Source: Nostoc sp. PCC 7524
GTDB taxonomy: Bacteria; Cyanobacteriota; Cyanobacteriia; Cyanobacteriales; Nostocaceae
Length of the DNA stretch: 64,000 nucleotides
Direction: 5' to 3'
NCBI RefSeq assembly: GCF_000316645.1
Contig: NC_019684.1
Span: forward strand, 5,839,501 to 5,903,500
Below are positions 18,402 through 26,702 of this stretch, piece after piece. Position 1 is the first letter of the stretch. Every line of letters begins with the position of its first letter. The translations under genes were made by a program, and so were the position numbers. The notes beneath the pieces are model-generated. The model searched no databases, had not been told where the DNA came from, and saw only the letters and a program-made list of their open reading frames with translations.

Positions 18402-19253
18402 ATGGACAACAACCATCTCAAGACAGATAAAGTTTTTGGTGTGGTGGCGATCGCCACTTTTTTGGTAACTTGTTCTATTACTGTAGCCATGCTTTTGGCA
18501 TCCCGAAATAACCAATCAGCAAACACTACTCAAGCTTTACCCATTCCCACTAATCAGCCACAGCCATCAGTTAAACCGCCATCACCACCAGCAGCTAAAC
18601 AAGACAACTTAACTTTTTCTGTACCAGTTGCATATCAGGGAACAACAGTTTACAAAGTACAACTTAATCATAATGACAAAGCGATCGCTCTCACCTTTGA
18701 TGATGGTCCTTGGCCAAATACAACCTCAGAAATTTTGGACATTCTCAAACAACATCAGATAAAAGCAACATTCTTTTGGGTAGGTCAAGCTTTACAAGCG
18801 CATCCTGACATAGCTAAACGAGTTGTAGCTGAAGGTCACGCTATTGGTAATCATACTTGGCATCATTGGTACAGACGCATGGATGCAGCTACAGCCAAGA
18901 GTGAAATTGAACGTACATCCGACTTAATTTACAGAACTACAGGAGTTAAAACGGATTTATTTCGCCCACCTGGAGGGGTTTTAAACAATGGGTTAGCAAC
19001 CTACGCTAAAAGCCAAAAAAATGCTGTAGTGATGTGGTCTTTAACTTCAGCTGATACTGATCCTCGTGCCGAACCTCAAGCATTTGTGAATAATGTGTTA
19101 AAAGGTGCCAAACCTGGTTATATTGTGTTGATGCACGACGGTGGAGGCGATCGCCGCAGAACAGTTCAAGCGTTACCAGAAATTATCAGTGGACTAAAAG
19201 AGCAAGGCTATAGATTTGTGACAGTTTCTGAATTACTACAAATGAAACCATAG
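18402..19253 (+). CDS. Polysaccharide deacetylase (NodB-type, carbohydrate esterase 4)
   Basis: The protein has 283 residues from the ATG at 18402; a start at 18339 would add 21 residues before the membrane helix. The order is a single N-terminal helix (VFGVVAIATFLVTCSITVAML), a Pro/Gln/Ser linker, then the NodB domain. The domain has ALTFDDGPWP (metal-binding Asp pair), HAIGNHTWHH (His metal ligands), FRPPGG and IVLMHDGGG. CE4 enzymes remove N-acetyl groups from GlcNAc/MurNAc polymers. The membrane anchor places it at the cell wall, so peptidoglycan or exopolysaccharide is the likely substrate. Confidence 0.9.
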   Translation: MDNNHLKTDKVFGVVAIATFLVTCSITVAMLLASRNNQSANTTQALPIPTNQPQPSVKPPSPPAAKQDNLTFSVPVAYQGTTVYKVQLNHNDKAIALTFDDGPWPNTTSEILDILKQHQIKATFFWVGQALQAHPDIAKRVVAEGHAIGNHTWHHWYRRMDAATAKSEIERTSDLIYRTTGVKTDLFRPPGGVLNNGLATYAKSQKNAVVMWSLTSADTDPRAEPQAFVNNVLKGAKPGYIVLMHDGGGDRRRTVQALPEIISGLKEQGYRFVTVSELLQMKP

Positions 19254-19256
19254 TAA

Positions 19257-19275
19257 ATTACTAATAATTAGTAAT
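19257..19275. other. Perfect palindrome after the deacetylase gene
   Basis: ATTACTAAT and ATTAGTAAT are separated by one base. It is AT-only and has no T-run, so it is weak as a terminator. A protein-binding site is possible. Confidence 0.4.
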
Positions 19276-19309
19276 TCGTGTAATTACCCACGCACAACTC
19301 AGCACTTTT

Positions 19310-19738
19310 ATGACTCCAACCTTATTTGGTCGTTGGCAAACTAGATTCTTATTACTAGCAACGGTAGGCGTATTAGTATCCTTGCCTTTTGCAATAGGTT
19401 TAGTTGCACCTGCCGATTCTATTTACTTTTGGATACTTGGTTATGTTGCTCTTTTCGGTTTAGGGTGGGATGTACTTTATGATTATCTCCAAAAGTTCCG
19501 ATGGGATAGAGACTGGCCAGCAGCTTATCAACTTTTAGCTGGTATTTGGGAATTATTATTTGTATTTTGCGGAGTCAATGTTTTTGGTTTGCCAGTCCCT
19601 ATACCTAAAGAAGCAATACCATTAGACGCTTTCTTACTGCACTATATTGTGGTTTGGTTATCAGTATTTATCACCTCTCAAAGTCTGATGCGGATTGTAT
19701 TTCCCCGTTGGCGTTTCCGGGGAGGACAATGGTTGTAA
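19310..19738 (+). CDS. Four-helix membrane protein, unknown function
   Basis: The protein has 142 residues with four hydrophobic segments (FLLLATVGVLVSLPFAIGLV, SIYFWILGYVALFGLGW, LLAGIWELLFVFCGVNVFGL, FLLHYIVVWLSVFITS) and a basic C-terminus (RWRFRGGQWL). There is a DWPAAYQLLAGIWE stretch between helices 2 and 3. It looks like a conserved cyanobacterial protein, but I do not recognise a function. It is 56 bases downstream of the deacetylase and may be co-transcribed. Confidence 0.65.
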   Translation: MTPTLFGRWQTRFLLLATVGVLVSLPFAIGLVAPADSIYFWILGYVALFGLGWDVLYDYLQKFRWDRDWPAAYQLLAGIWELLFVFCGVNVFGLPVPIPKEAIPLDAFLLHYIVVWLSVFITSQSLMRIVFPRWRFRGGQWL

Positions 19739-19778
19739 TAAGGCAAAATTTCCACCCAAAAAACGTAGTTTTCTATGC

Positions 19779-20045
19779 TCAGAAACGATTGCGATAAAGA
19801 CTGATGTACTGTCCATGAACATTCACGAAATAGGGAACTAGATAAGTGAGTGCTGCCGAAATCCAGCGATCGCGCCCCATATTACCTTGTAATAAAGCAT
19901 GACCATGATTAATAGCAAATAAAATAGAGCCAACAATAACCGCTACTTTCAACGCCGTAGGCACAAACTTTGGCTGAATTAAACTAGCAAAATATCCTTT
20001 AATCAACTTAATTTTAACTTTCCCCATTTCACAAAAACACCCCAT
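19779..20045 (-). CDS. nrtS: NrtS-like small nitrate/nitrite transporter
   Basis: The protein has 88 residues (a second ATG gives 82). Two hydrophobic helices with family-type conserved stretches, ALKVAVIVGSILFAINHGHALL and ISAALTYLVPYFVNVHG, match the small cyanobacterial NrtS family as I remember it. NrtS proteins are inner-membrane nitrate/nitrite carriers. The context supports this: it lies 58 bases downstream of an NrtA-type binding protein on the same strand, at the end of an NrtB-NrtD-NrtA-like operon. Confidence 0.7.
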   Translation of the reverse strand: MGCFCEMGKVKIKLIKGYFASLIQPKFVPTALKVAVIVGSILFAINHGHALLQGNMGRDRWISAALTYLVPYFVNVHGQYISLYRNRF

Positions 20046-20103
20046 TTATTTGTTCAAAAAACTCAGCATCATTCTCTGTGTACCTCCGCGTTAAAAAGGC
20101 CAA

Positions 20104-21408
20104 TTACCCCATCCTGACTTTAGGAGCATTCAGATAAGCTTGAGGATTTTCTGGATCAAACTCCAACCCATTAAAAAACCTTTCTACACCTCGTGATGTA
20201 CTAACTGGAATCGCCGACTCTTGACCAATTAATTTAGCAGCTTCTCGCCATAAATCCTCACGGTTGACAGCATCAATTAAGGGTTTGGTGGCAAAATCAA
20301 AAGAACGATAACCCCAGCGCATATCTTCAATTAAAAACCACAAATCATGACTTTTGAAAGGATAGGAAGCATGATCACGCCAAAACTTGATAGCATGGGG
20401 GCTGTTTTCCACTACACGTCCATTGCCATAATCAAATTTACCAAGTAAGCGATCGCGCATGAAATCGCTTTTCACACCAATCCATTGGCGTTGTGCCATG
20501 ATCTCCAACAGTTCCTCTTGATTTTCCGGTTGCTCACACCAGATTTGCGCCTCTAAAAATGCCGCCAACATCGCTTTAGCTGCTTTTGGATACTTATCAA
20601 CCCACTCAGCACGCACTGCTAAAGCTTTTTCTGGGTGATTATGCCACAACTCCCCAGATGTCACCGTCGAATAACCGAGCTTCTGTTTAATCAGTCGGTA
20701 ATGCCAAGGATCAACTACACAGAAAGCATCCATGGTACCACTACGCATACTTGCAACCATCTGCGGCGGTGCAATCACAATTACTGACGTATCACGATCC
20801 GGATCAATGCCACCATAAGCCAACCACCAGCGCATGAAAAAATCCCCCGTCACCCGCCGATAGGGAACTGCACAACGTACAGTTTCGCCTGTTTTTGTCT
20901 TTTGAGTAAAAGCAAATTTTACAGGAGAACTATCTAAGCCCAAATGTAAACTTTTATAAGTATTCGCAACCGATATTCCTTGGCCATTCACATTCATTCT
21001 TGCCAAAATATACATCGGGATTTTGCGCCCATAGCTAATTTCCCCGGTAGCCATCAGATAAGTCATGGGAAACAACAAATGAGCGCCATCTAAACCTTCA
21101 TTGGCAGCACCTAACATGAGTTTGTCTCGCATTACTGCCCATGAAGGTTGTTTGGCTACAACAACATCAGGCATCCCATGTTTAGCAAAAAAACCTTTAG
21201 CTTTAGCAATAATCAAAGGACAACAACTGGTTACAGGAATGAATCCCAGTGTCGTCTTTGTCACTTCTGGAGTATCGCTATAGCCAGCATAAACACCATA
21301 CTTTAATGGAGTATTTGCCACCCCAGAATTAGAACCGTTGCTGAGGGTATGAGTCAGTACAGATGCACCAGCAGCAGCAATAAATTGTCGTCTATTTAGC
21401 TTTGCCAT
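20104..21408 (-). CDS. NrtA/CynA/CmpA-family substrate-binding protein of an ABC transporter
   Basis: I use the ATG at 21408 (MAKLNRRQF); a TTG four codons upstream is also in frame. The protein has 434 residues. A twin-arginine-like signal (NRRQFIAAAGAS) lacks the usual lipobox Cys. The body matches NrtA/CmpA proteins (TSCCPLIIAKAKGFFAKHG, ANEGLDGAHLLFPM, DPWHYRLIKQKLGYSTV). At the position where, as I recall, NrtA has Lys and the bicarbonate protein CmpA has Glu, this one has Lys (HPEKAL). That favours nitrate/nitrite or a similar anion. Cyanate (CynA) cannot be excluded. It is the third gene of the operon. Confidence 0.85.
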   Translation of the reverse strand: MAKLNRRQFIAAAGASVLTHTLSNGSNSGVANTPLKYGVYAGYSDTPEVTKTTLGFIPVTSCCPLIIAKAKGFFAKHGMPDVVVAKQPSWAVMRDKLMLGAANEGLDGAHLLFPMTYLMATGEISYGRKIPMYILARMNVNGQGISVANTYKSLHLGLDSSPVKFAFTQKTKTGETVRCAVPYRRVTGDFFMRWWLAYGGIDPDRDTSVIVIAPPQMVASMRSGTMDAFCVVDPWHYRLIKQKLGYSTVTSGELWHNHPEKALAVRAEWVDKYPKAAKAMLAAFLEAQIWCEQPENQEELLEIMAQRQWIGVKSDFMRDRLLGKFDYGNGRVVENSPHAIKFWRDHASYPFKSHDLWFLIEDMRWGYRSFDFATKPLIDAVNREDLWREAAKLIGQESAIPVSTSRGVERFFNGLEFDPENPQAYLNAPKVRMG

Positions 21409-21430
21409 ATAAAATTTCAATCAATGCTGT

Positions 21431-22225
21431 CTATACTTGCAAGCGTTTAGCCTGCTCTTGCCCGTGTAAAAATTGCATCAATTCTTGACGTAAATGATGA
21501 TATTTGGCACTATCTCGAACTTCCACGGAACGAGGATGTTCTAAGGGTATATCTAAAACTTGGCCGATAGTAGCAGCCGGGCCATTGTTCAACATTACTA
21601 CCTGATCAGAAAGTAATAAAGCTTCATCCACATCATGAGTCACCATGATAGTTGTAATGTGGTAAATATCACAAATACGCATCAACTCTACCTGTAACGA
21701 ACTACGAGTCAGTGCATCTAAAGCCCCAAATGGCTCATCTAATAACAGTAACTTCGGCTGAATAGCCAAAGCACGAGCCAAAGCCACCCTTTGTTTCATC
21801 CCTCCTGAAAGTTGGGCTGGTTTTTTATGAGCGGCATCTTTCAAACCCACCATCTCTAAGTGAGCAGCAATAATCTCACGGCGTTCATTTTTGGATTTTT
21901 GCGGCATGGCTTTATCAACGAATAAAGCCACATTTTCCCAAGCAGTCAGCCAAGGTAACAGGGAATAGTTCTGAAATACTACCATGCGATCGCGGAATGG
22001 TCGTTTGATTAATTGACCATCTACTCGCACTTGTCCTTGTGTTGGCTTTTCTAAACCAGCTACAATATTTAACAGGGTAGACTTACCACAACCAGAATGA
22101 CCAATGAGCGATACAAAATCTCCCTGCTGAATTTCTAAGTTGATATCTTTGAGAACAATATTTTTACTACCATCTTGCAGGGTAAATTCTTTTCTAATTC
22201 CCCTGATTTCCACAAAACTAGGCAT
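21431..22225 (-). CDS. NrtD/SsuB-type ABC transporter ATPase
   Basis: The ATG at 22225 (MPSFVEIRG) is preferred over a GTG five codons upstream. The protein has 264 residues. It has Walker A GHSGCGKST, Q-loop VVFQNYSLLPWLTAWENV, signature LSGGMKQR, Walker B LLLLDEPFGALD and switch His in TIMVTHDVDEAL. This is the anion-type (nitrate/sulfonate/taurine) branch. It has no fused substrate-binding domain, unlike NrtC or CmpC. It powers uptake through the permease gene directly upstream, and the binding-protein gene starts 22 bases downstream. Confidence 0.9.
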   Translation of the reverse strand: MPSFVEIRGIRKEFTLQDGSKNIVLKDINLEIQQGDFVSLIGHSGCGKSTLLNIVAGLEKPTQGQVRVDGQLIKRPFRDRMVVFQNYSLLPWLTAWENVALFVDKAMPQKSKNERREIIAAHLEMVGLKDAAHKKPAQLSGGMKQRVALARALAIQPKLLLLDEPFGALDALTRSSLQVELMRICDIYHITTIMVTHDVDEALLLSDQVVMLNNGPAATIGQVLDIPLEHPRSVEVRDSAKYHHLRQELMQFLHGQEQAKRLQV

Positions 22226-22286
22226 AGTATTTACTTTCACTACCCAAATATATACAACTTCATTGTCGGATTTTCCTGGCTATGAA

Positions 22287-23108
22287 TTATTCTTGAGGAG
22301 TCACTTTTTCTGCAATATAAGCCATCATGCTATCTAGCACTAAACCAACTCCACCTAAATAAAGAATTGCCAAAATCATTTCATGAATATTGGCATTGTT
22401 GTAAGCATCAACAATGAAAAAGCCAATTCCATCATCGGAAAGTAGCATTTCGGCTGCTACAACGGCTAACCACGATAAACCAATGGCGATTCTCAATCCA
22501 GTAAAAATATATGGTAAAGTTGCAGGTAAAAGGATTTTCAGAAAGTTTTCTAATGGTGAAAAACCAGCTAACCTAGAGACATTAATATAATCTTTAGGTA
22601 TTAGTTTTACACCCAAGGCAGTATTTAAAATAATTGGCCAAATAGCAGTTATACAAATTACGAAAATAGCTGAAGGATTGGGTTTTAGGAAAATAGCTTG
22701 CGCTAAAGGTAGCCAAGCCAAAGGAGCCACAGGGCGCAGTATTTGGATCAGAGGATCTATTGCTTTCCTACAAAAGCTGTTCAAGCTAATAATAAAACCA
22801 ATGGGAATACCTATTAGAATGGCTAGCAAATAACCAAATATTACTCTATTCAGGCTGGCGAGGATTAGCCAAAAAAAACCTTTATTATTGCCTCCTTTAT
22901 GGAAAAATGGGTCTTTGATTAAATCCCAAGTATTCGTCACAACGGCAACTGGTGATGGTAAAGATGTATCAGGGCGCAAGCTCAAAAAATGCCAGACTAG
23001 CAAGAATATAAAAATGCCAAAAATAGATGGTAATGACTGTATTAGTTTTTGGTAAGAGCCTTTTGCTAGTTGCCCAAAAAAGTGTGTTTGCCTATTTTCT
23101 GTGTACAT
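22287..23108 (-). CDS. NrtB-type ABC transporter permease
   Basis: The protein has 273 residues with six hydrophobic helices. The cytoplasmic coupling loop reads NVSRLAGFSPLENFLKILLPATLPYIFTG, the EAA-like motif of importer permeases. RPVAPLAWLPLAQAIFL is typical of the NrtB/SsuC/TauC branch. It is the first gene of the permease-ATPase-binding protein-NrtS set on the minus strand, with gaps of 22-61 bases throughout. The upstream spacer carries a candidate NtcA-type promoter and an inverted-repeat element between that promoter and the start codon. Confidence 0.88.
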   Translation of the reverse strand: MYTENRQTHFFGQLAKGSYQKLIQSLPSIFGIFIFLLVWHFLSLRPDTSLPSPVAVVTNTWDLIKDPFFHKGGNNKGFFWLILASLNRVIFGYLLAILIGIPIGFIISLNSFCRKAIDPLIQILRPVAPLAWLPLAQAIFLKPNPSAIFVICITAIWPIILNTALGVKLIPKDYINVSRLAGFSPLENFLKILLPATLPYIFTGLRIAIGLSWLAVVAAEMLLSDDGIGFFIVDAYNNANIHEMILAILYLGGVGLVLDSMMAYIAEKVTPQE

Positions 23109-23209
23109 TTATTTGTAACCTAAGTAACAAATGCTAAGTAATCTAAAATCATCAAGTGATCTCAATTTTCGCAGTCATTGATTGCAAACTTATAACCTTA
23201 TTCATATCA

Positions 23210-23334
23210 GGGACTTCCAGATAAAAAAATATTCAAAATGTAGGATGCGTCAGTGCAAGAAAACCTAGCTTTACCAAGAAATGATTCATACTGACGCACC
23301 CTACTAACCGTCAATTTGGACTAATTTATTTTTT
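23210..23334. repeat. MITE-like element, copy B
   Basis: The arms TAGGATGCGTCAGT (23241-23254) and ACTGACGCACCCTA (23290-23303) enclose a 63-base core of the same length as copy A. It lies within the predicted 5' leader of the NrtB-type gene, so its hairpin could be transcribed. Confidence 0.75.
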
Positions 23335-23399
23335 GATGTTGCCTCACTTGCTTTGCCAAATAATCGGCTTTCAGTCAAAATACTGAAACTAATTGTTTG

Positions 23400-23442
23400 A
23401 AAATAACTAATAATATAACTAAGTGCAAGTATTGTAAGTAAC
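23400..23442 (-). promoter_or_regulatory. Candidate NtcA-activated promoter for the nitrate-type transporter operon
   Basis: On the minus strand GTT-N8-TAC (GTTACTTACAATAC, 23442-23429) differs by one base from the NtcA consensus GTA-N8-TAC. After 23 bases follows TATTTT (23405-23400), which fits the TAN3T -10 element used at NtcA-activated promoters. The region is AT-rich, so chance is a real possibility. Confidence 0.4.
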
Positions 23443-23913
23443 AATTAATATAAAAATTTACAAAATTTATAAAATTCTCCAATCAAAGTGTGATTAACTC
23501 AAAATTTCATTTGATTGTCATCATTGATTGATCACAAAATAAATTGAAAACTTTATTAATTAATAAACACTCTCTGATAGATAAATTACGCAAAATTTGG
23601 ATAAATAACTACAGAAATTGCCAACCATTTGTTGACAGACAAGATACCTGGGAACTTAATTAAGTTGGTTATGGATGGCTATCGTTATATTCCCAAAGAG
23701 TAAATCGATTCTGTCTGCTGGATTATGAATCTTTAATTATTCACCTATTTTGGCAATTTTGGGGGGATTAGCTACCAAATGCTGCCTGATATATTGTTCT
23801 CCCAAATTCAGTGATGTGGCAACAATTATTCTCAGAGATCATAGAGTTAAGGTTGACATTTTCCACTAACTTGCAGAATTATCTTAGGGAAAGTAGTTGC
23901 TATTGAGGGAACT
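23443..23913. other. AT-rich intergenic region upstream of the antiporter gene
   Basis: About 470 bases with no gene, tRNA or strong hairpin. It should hold the antiporter promoter and any upstream elements of the divergent transporter operon. Confidence 0.5.
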
Positions 23914-26106
23914 ATGCACACAGTTATTCTGGTTTTAGTTGAAGTGTTGATTGTGATTGGCTTGTCGCGTCTAGTAGGACTAGCATTCAAATCCATCAAA
24001 CAACCTTTGGTAATTGGTGAGATTGTGGCTGGGATTATGCTTGGTCCCTCGTTATTTGGTTTAGTAGCTCCCCATGTAGCAGCTACCTTGTTTCCTCCAG
24101 AAACGATTCCTTTTCTGAATGTTTTATCTCAAATAGGATTAATATTTTTCATGTTTTTGATTGGGTTAGAACTCAATCCAAAATACCTGAGTAGTCAGTT
24201 AGAAGTGGCGATTTTAACTTCTCATGTCAGTATTTTAGTTCCGTTTTCCTTGGGAACAGTGCTGGCATTACTGCTTTATCCTTTGGTTTCTAATGCTGGT
24301 GTCTCTTTTACTGCCTTTGCCTTATTTTTAGGGGCGGCAATGTCGATTACGGCTTTTCCAGTATTAGCACGAATTATTACAGAAAATAATTTGCAAGGTA
24401 CACGTTTGGGAACACTAGCGTTAACGTGTGCAGCCGTAGATGATGTCACAGCTTGGTGCTTATTGGCAGTAGCGATCGCCGTAGCCAGAACTGGTAATAT
24501 CATGGGTGCATTACCCACAATTCTGGCAAGCTTAGTTTACATCGGTTTTATGGTGACAGCAGGACACTGGTTTCTACAACGTCTGGCTACCCATTACCGC
24601 CGCACTAGACGGTTGAGCCAATTGGTACTAGCGGGAATTTACATCGCTGTAGTCGCCTCAGCACTAATTACGGAACTAATTGGGATTCACTTAATTTTCG
24701 GAGCATTCCTATTGGGAGCAGCTATACCCAAGAATGCAGATTTAGTGCGAGAATTAGCGATTAAAACCGAAGATTTTGTCTTAATCTTTTTGTTACCAAT
24801 ATTTTTTGCCTACAGTGGCTTGCGGACGCAAATTGGCTTATTAAACCGTCCCGAACTGTGGTTATTGTGTGCAGTCGTTTTAGTAGTGGCGATCGCCGGC
24901 AAGTTTATCGGTACTTATGTAGCAGCTCGCTTTAGTGGAATCAACAAGCGGGAAGCCTCAGCACTTGGTTGGTTAATGAATACTCGCGGTTTAACCGAGT
25001 TAATCGTGCTGAATATCGGTTTGGAATTAGGGGTAATTTCTCCCTTACTGTTTACCATGCTAGTAATTATGGCCTTAGTTACTACCTTTATGACTTCGCC
25101 GCTACTAGAGTGGACTTATCCCAAGAAATTGATCAAATTAGATGTCATAGAACCAGAACCAGAAGAATACACAGACTCAGAAGCTTCTGTAGGCAGCCAA
25201 ACTTACATTCATCCTTACCGAATTTTAGTCCCAGTAGCTAACCCTAGCACTCAGAAAGGTTTAGTACAGTTAGCAACTGCGATCGCCCTCAACTATCGTC
25301 AGCCAGCTGTCGTCAATCCCCTGAGCCTGATTGAATTAGAAGAAGATTATGGCTTTGAAAATACTCCCTCTGAAGCTAACCGATTCATTATTCAGCGTCG
25401 CCAACAGCTAGAGGAATTAATCAGTACCCTAGAACCAGCAACAACTCAACCTTTTGTTCATCCCATTGTGCAGATATCTAGCAATGTAGCTAGGGAAACC
25501 GCACAGATTGCCAAAATTGAACAAGCTGATTTAATTCTTGTCGGATGGCATCGTCCCGCTTTCAGTAACAACCGCCTAGGTGGGCGAGTGGGGCAAATCC
25601 TCAGCACAGCACCAGTAGATGTAGCCGTGTTTGTAGATAGAGGAGGAGACAGATTAGAAAATTTGTTAGTTCCCTACTCTGCCAATATCCATGATGATTT
25701 GGCGCTAACACTAGCTTTGAGACTATTAATCAATCGTGACACTTGCACATTGCAAGTATTACAGGTATTGCCAGAACACCAAATTCAAGATGAATTGAGT
25801 TACGAACTGCACACCATGATTGAACAATTACCAAAAAGTGTGCGCGATCGCATCACCATCAAAATCATTCATTCTCCAGAGCCAATTCCAGCCGTAGTAG
25901 CCGCCTCAGAAACCTTTGATCTCACAATTGCCGGTACTAGCCGCGCCTGGGGGATTGAACGGCAAACCCTAGGAAGATACACAGATGCACTAGCTATTCA
26001 ATGCCGTTCCTCACTCCTGATCACTCGCCGCTACAGTCAACTTACCTCTCATCTCACCTCCGCACTCTCTGATGCCAGTAGTCAAGAGTCCACAGTCAAA
26101 CACTAA
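23914..26106 (+). CDS. CPA2-family cation/proton antiporter with C-terminal UspA-like domains
   Basis: The protein has 730 residues. Residues 1-400 form 12 or so helices of the Na+/H+ exchanger fold (VIGEIVAGIMLGPSLFG, LIFFMFLIGLELNPKYL). An Asp-Asp pair, CAAVDDVTAW, is typical of electrogenic CPA2 antiporters. Residues 430-710 are cytosolic and resemble universal-stress-protein folds (YRILVPVANPSTQKGLVQLA, LILVGWHRPAFSNNRLGGRVG). Such tails usually act as nucleotide sensors that tune transport. It probably exchanges Na+ or K+ for H+ at the plasma membrane. A small secreted-protein gene follows 4 bases after the stop. Confidence 0.88.
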   Translation: MHTVILVLVEVLIVIGLSRLVGLAFKSIKQPLVIGEIVAGIMLGPSLFGLVAPHVAATLFPPETIPFLNVLSQIGLIFFMFLIGLELNPKYLSSQLEVAILTSHVSILVPFSLGTVLALLLYPLVSNAGVSFTAFALFLGAAMSITAFPVLARIITENNLQGTRLGTLALTCAAVDDVTAWCLLAVAIAVARTGNIMGALPTILASLVYIGFMVTAGHWFLQRLATHYRRTRRLSQLVLAGIYIAVVASALITELIGIHLIFGAFLLGAAIPKNADLVRELAIKTEDFVLIFLLPIFFAYSGLRTQIGLLNRPELWLLCAVVLVVAIAGKFIGTYVAARFSGINKREASALGWLMNTRGLTELIVLNIGLELGVISPLLFTMLVIMALVTTFMTSPLLEWTYPKKLIKLDVIEPEPEEYTDSEASVGSQTYIHPYRILVPVANPSTQKGLVQLATAIALNYRQPAVVNPLSLIELEEDYGFENTPSEANRFIIQRRQQLEELISTLEPATTQPFVHPIVQISSNVARETAQIAKIEQADLILVGWHRPAFSNNRLGGRVGQILSTAPVDVAVFVDRGGDRLENLLVPYSANIHDDLALTLALRLLINRDTCTLQVLQVLPEHQIQDELSYELHTMIEQLPKSVRDRITIKIIHSPEPIPAVVAASETFDLTIAGTSRAWGIERQTLGRYTDALAIQCRSSLLITRRYSQLTSHLTSALSDASSQESTVKH

Positions 26107-26110
26107 AACT

Positions 26111-26587
26111 ATGAATCATTTCAACACCAAATCTCTCACATTTTATACAGTAGCAATAGGTTCAGTTCTACTGTTATTTAAAACCGTTACCGTTTATGGA
26201 GAAGACAACCTCCAAGCCCCTCCTATGATTAACGGTTCTTATCGTCTGACTTTGGGTAAAAATTCATCAGAATGTCAGCAATCAGAACCGCTAAGGCTTA
26301 ATCTTCAGCAATCTGGTATTTATTTAAATGCTTCCTTGTTACCTGTAAATAGCAGTGCAGATACCCAAAAGCAGTCTTCTCTCAAAGGCATCTTCAAAAA
26401 TCAGCAGTTAAGTTTAACTGGAGAAGTTGATCAGACTGTTATTTGTCACATTGCTCCTCCTCATTCAATTCAAGCCCAAATGCAATTAGCAGATAACCGT
26501 AGTTTACAAGGCAAAATAATTGTCAGTACCATCGCGCAAAATTTAGAATTTAATGCTACACCTGAAGCAACCCAGGCAGAACCCTAA
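26111..26587 (+). CDS. Secreted or anchored hypothetical protein
   Basis: I chose the ATG at 26111 (MNHFNTKS), 4 bases after the antiporter stop; an overlapping ATG at 26072 is possible. The protein has 158 residues. A hydrophobic helix (LTFYTVAIGSVLLLFKTVTVYG) acts as signal or anchor. The mature part is polar, predicted beta-rich, with two Cys (SECQQ, VICHI). I do not recognise the family. Its position suggests co-transcription with the antiporter. Confidence 0.6.
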   Translation: MNHFNTKSLTFYTVAIGSVLLLFKTVTVYGEDNLQAPPMINGSYRLTLGKNSSECQQSEPLRLNLQQSGIYLNASLLPVNSSADTQKQSSLKGIFKNQQLSLTGEVDQTVICHIAPPHSIQAQMQLADNRSLQGKIIVSTIAQNLEFNATPEATQAEP

Positions 26588-26702
26588 AACTCAAACAGCC
26601 ATTAAAATATGGCAATCAATGAGATAAAGTAAATCGGTAATCATTTTACCCTTTACCCACAAAGAGCGGATGCCTGACAGTTGAACACATAACAGATAGA
26701 TC

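Noticed and set aside
20104..21408. Bicarbonate-binding protein CmpA
   Set aside because: Lys is present in HPEKAL where CmpA is expected to have Glu, and no CmpC-type fused ATPase is in the operon. A CynA role is still open.
23115..23128. A second NtcA-like word GTAACCTAAGTAAC next to the NrtB-type start
   Set aside because: It lies 7 bases before the start codon, too close for an activator site, with no matching -10 element.
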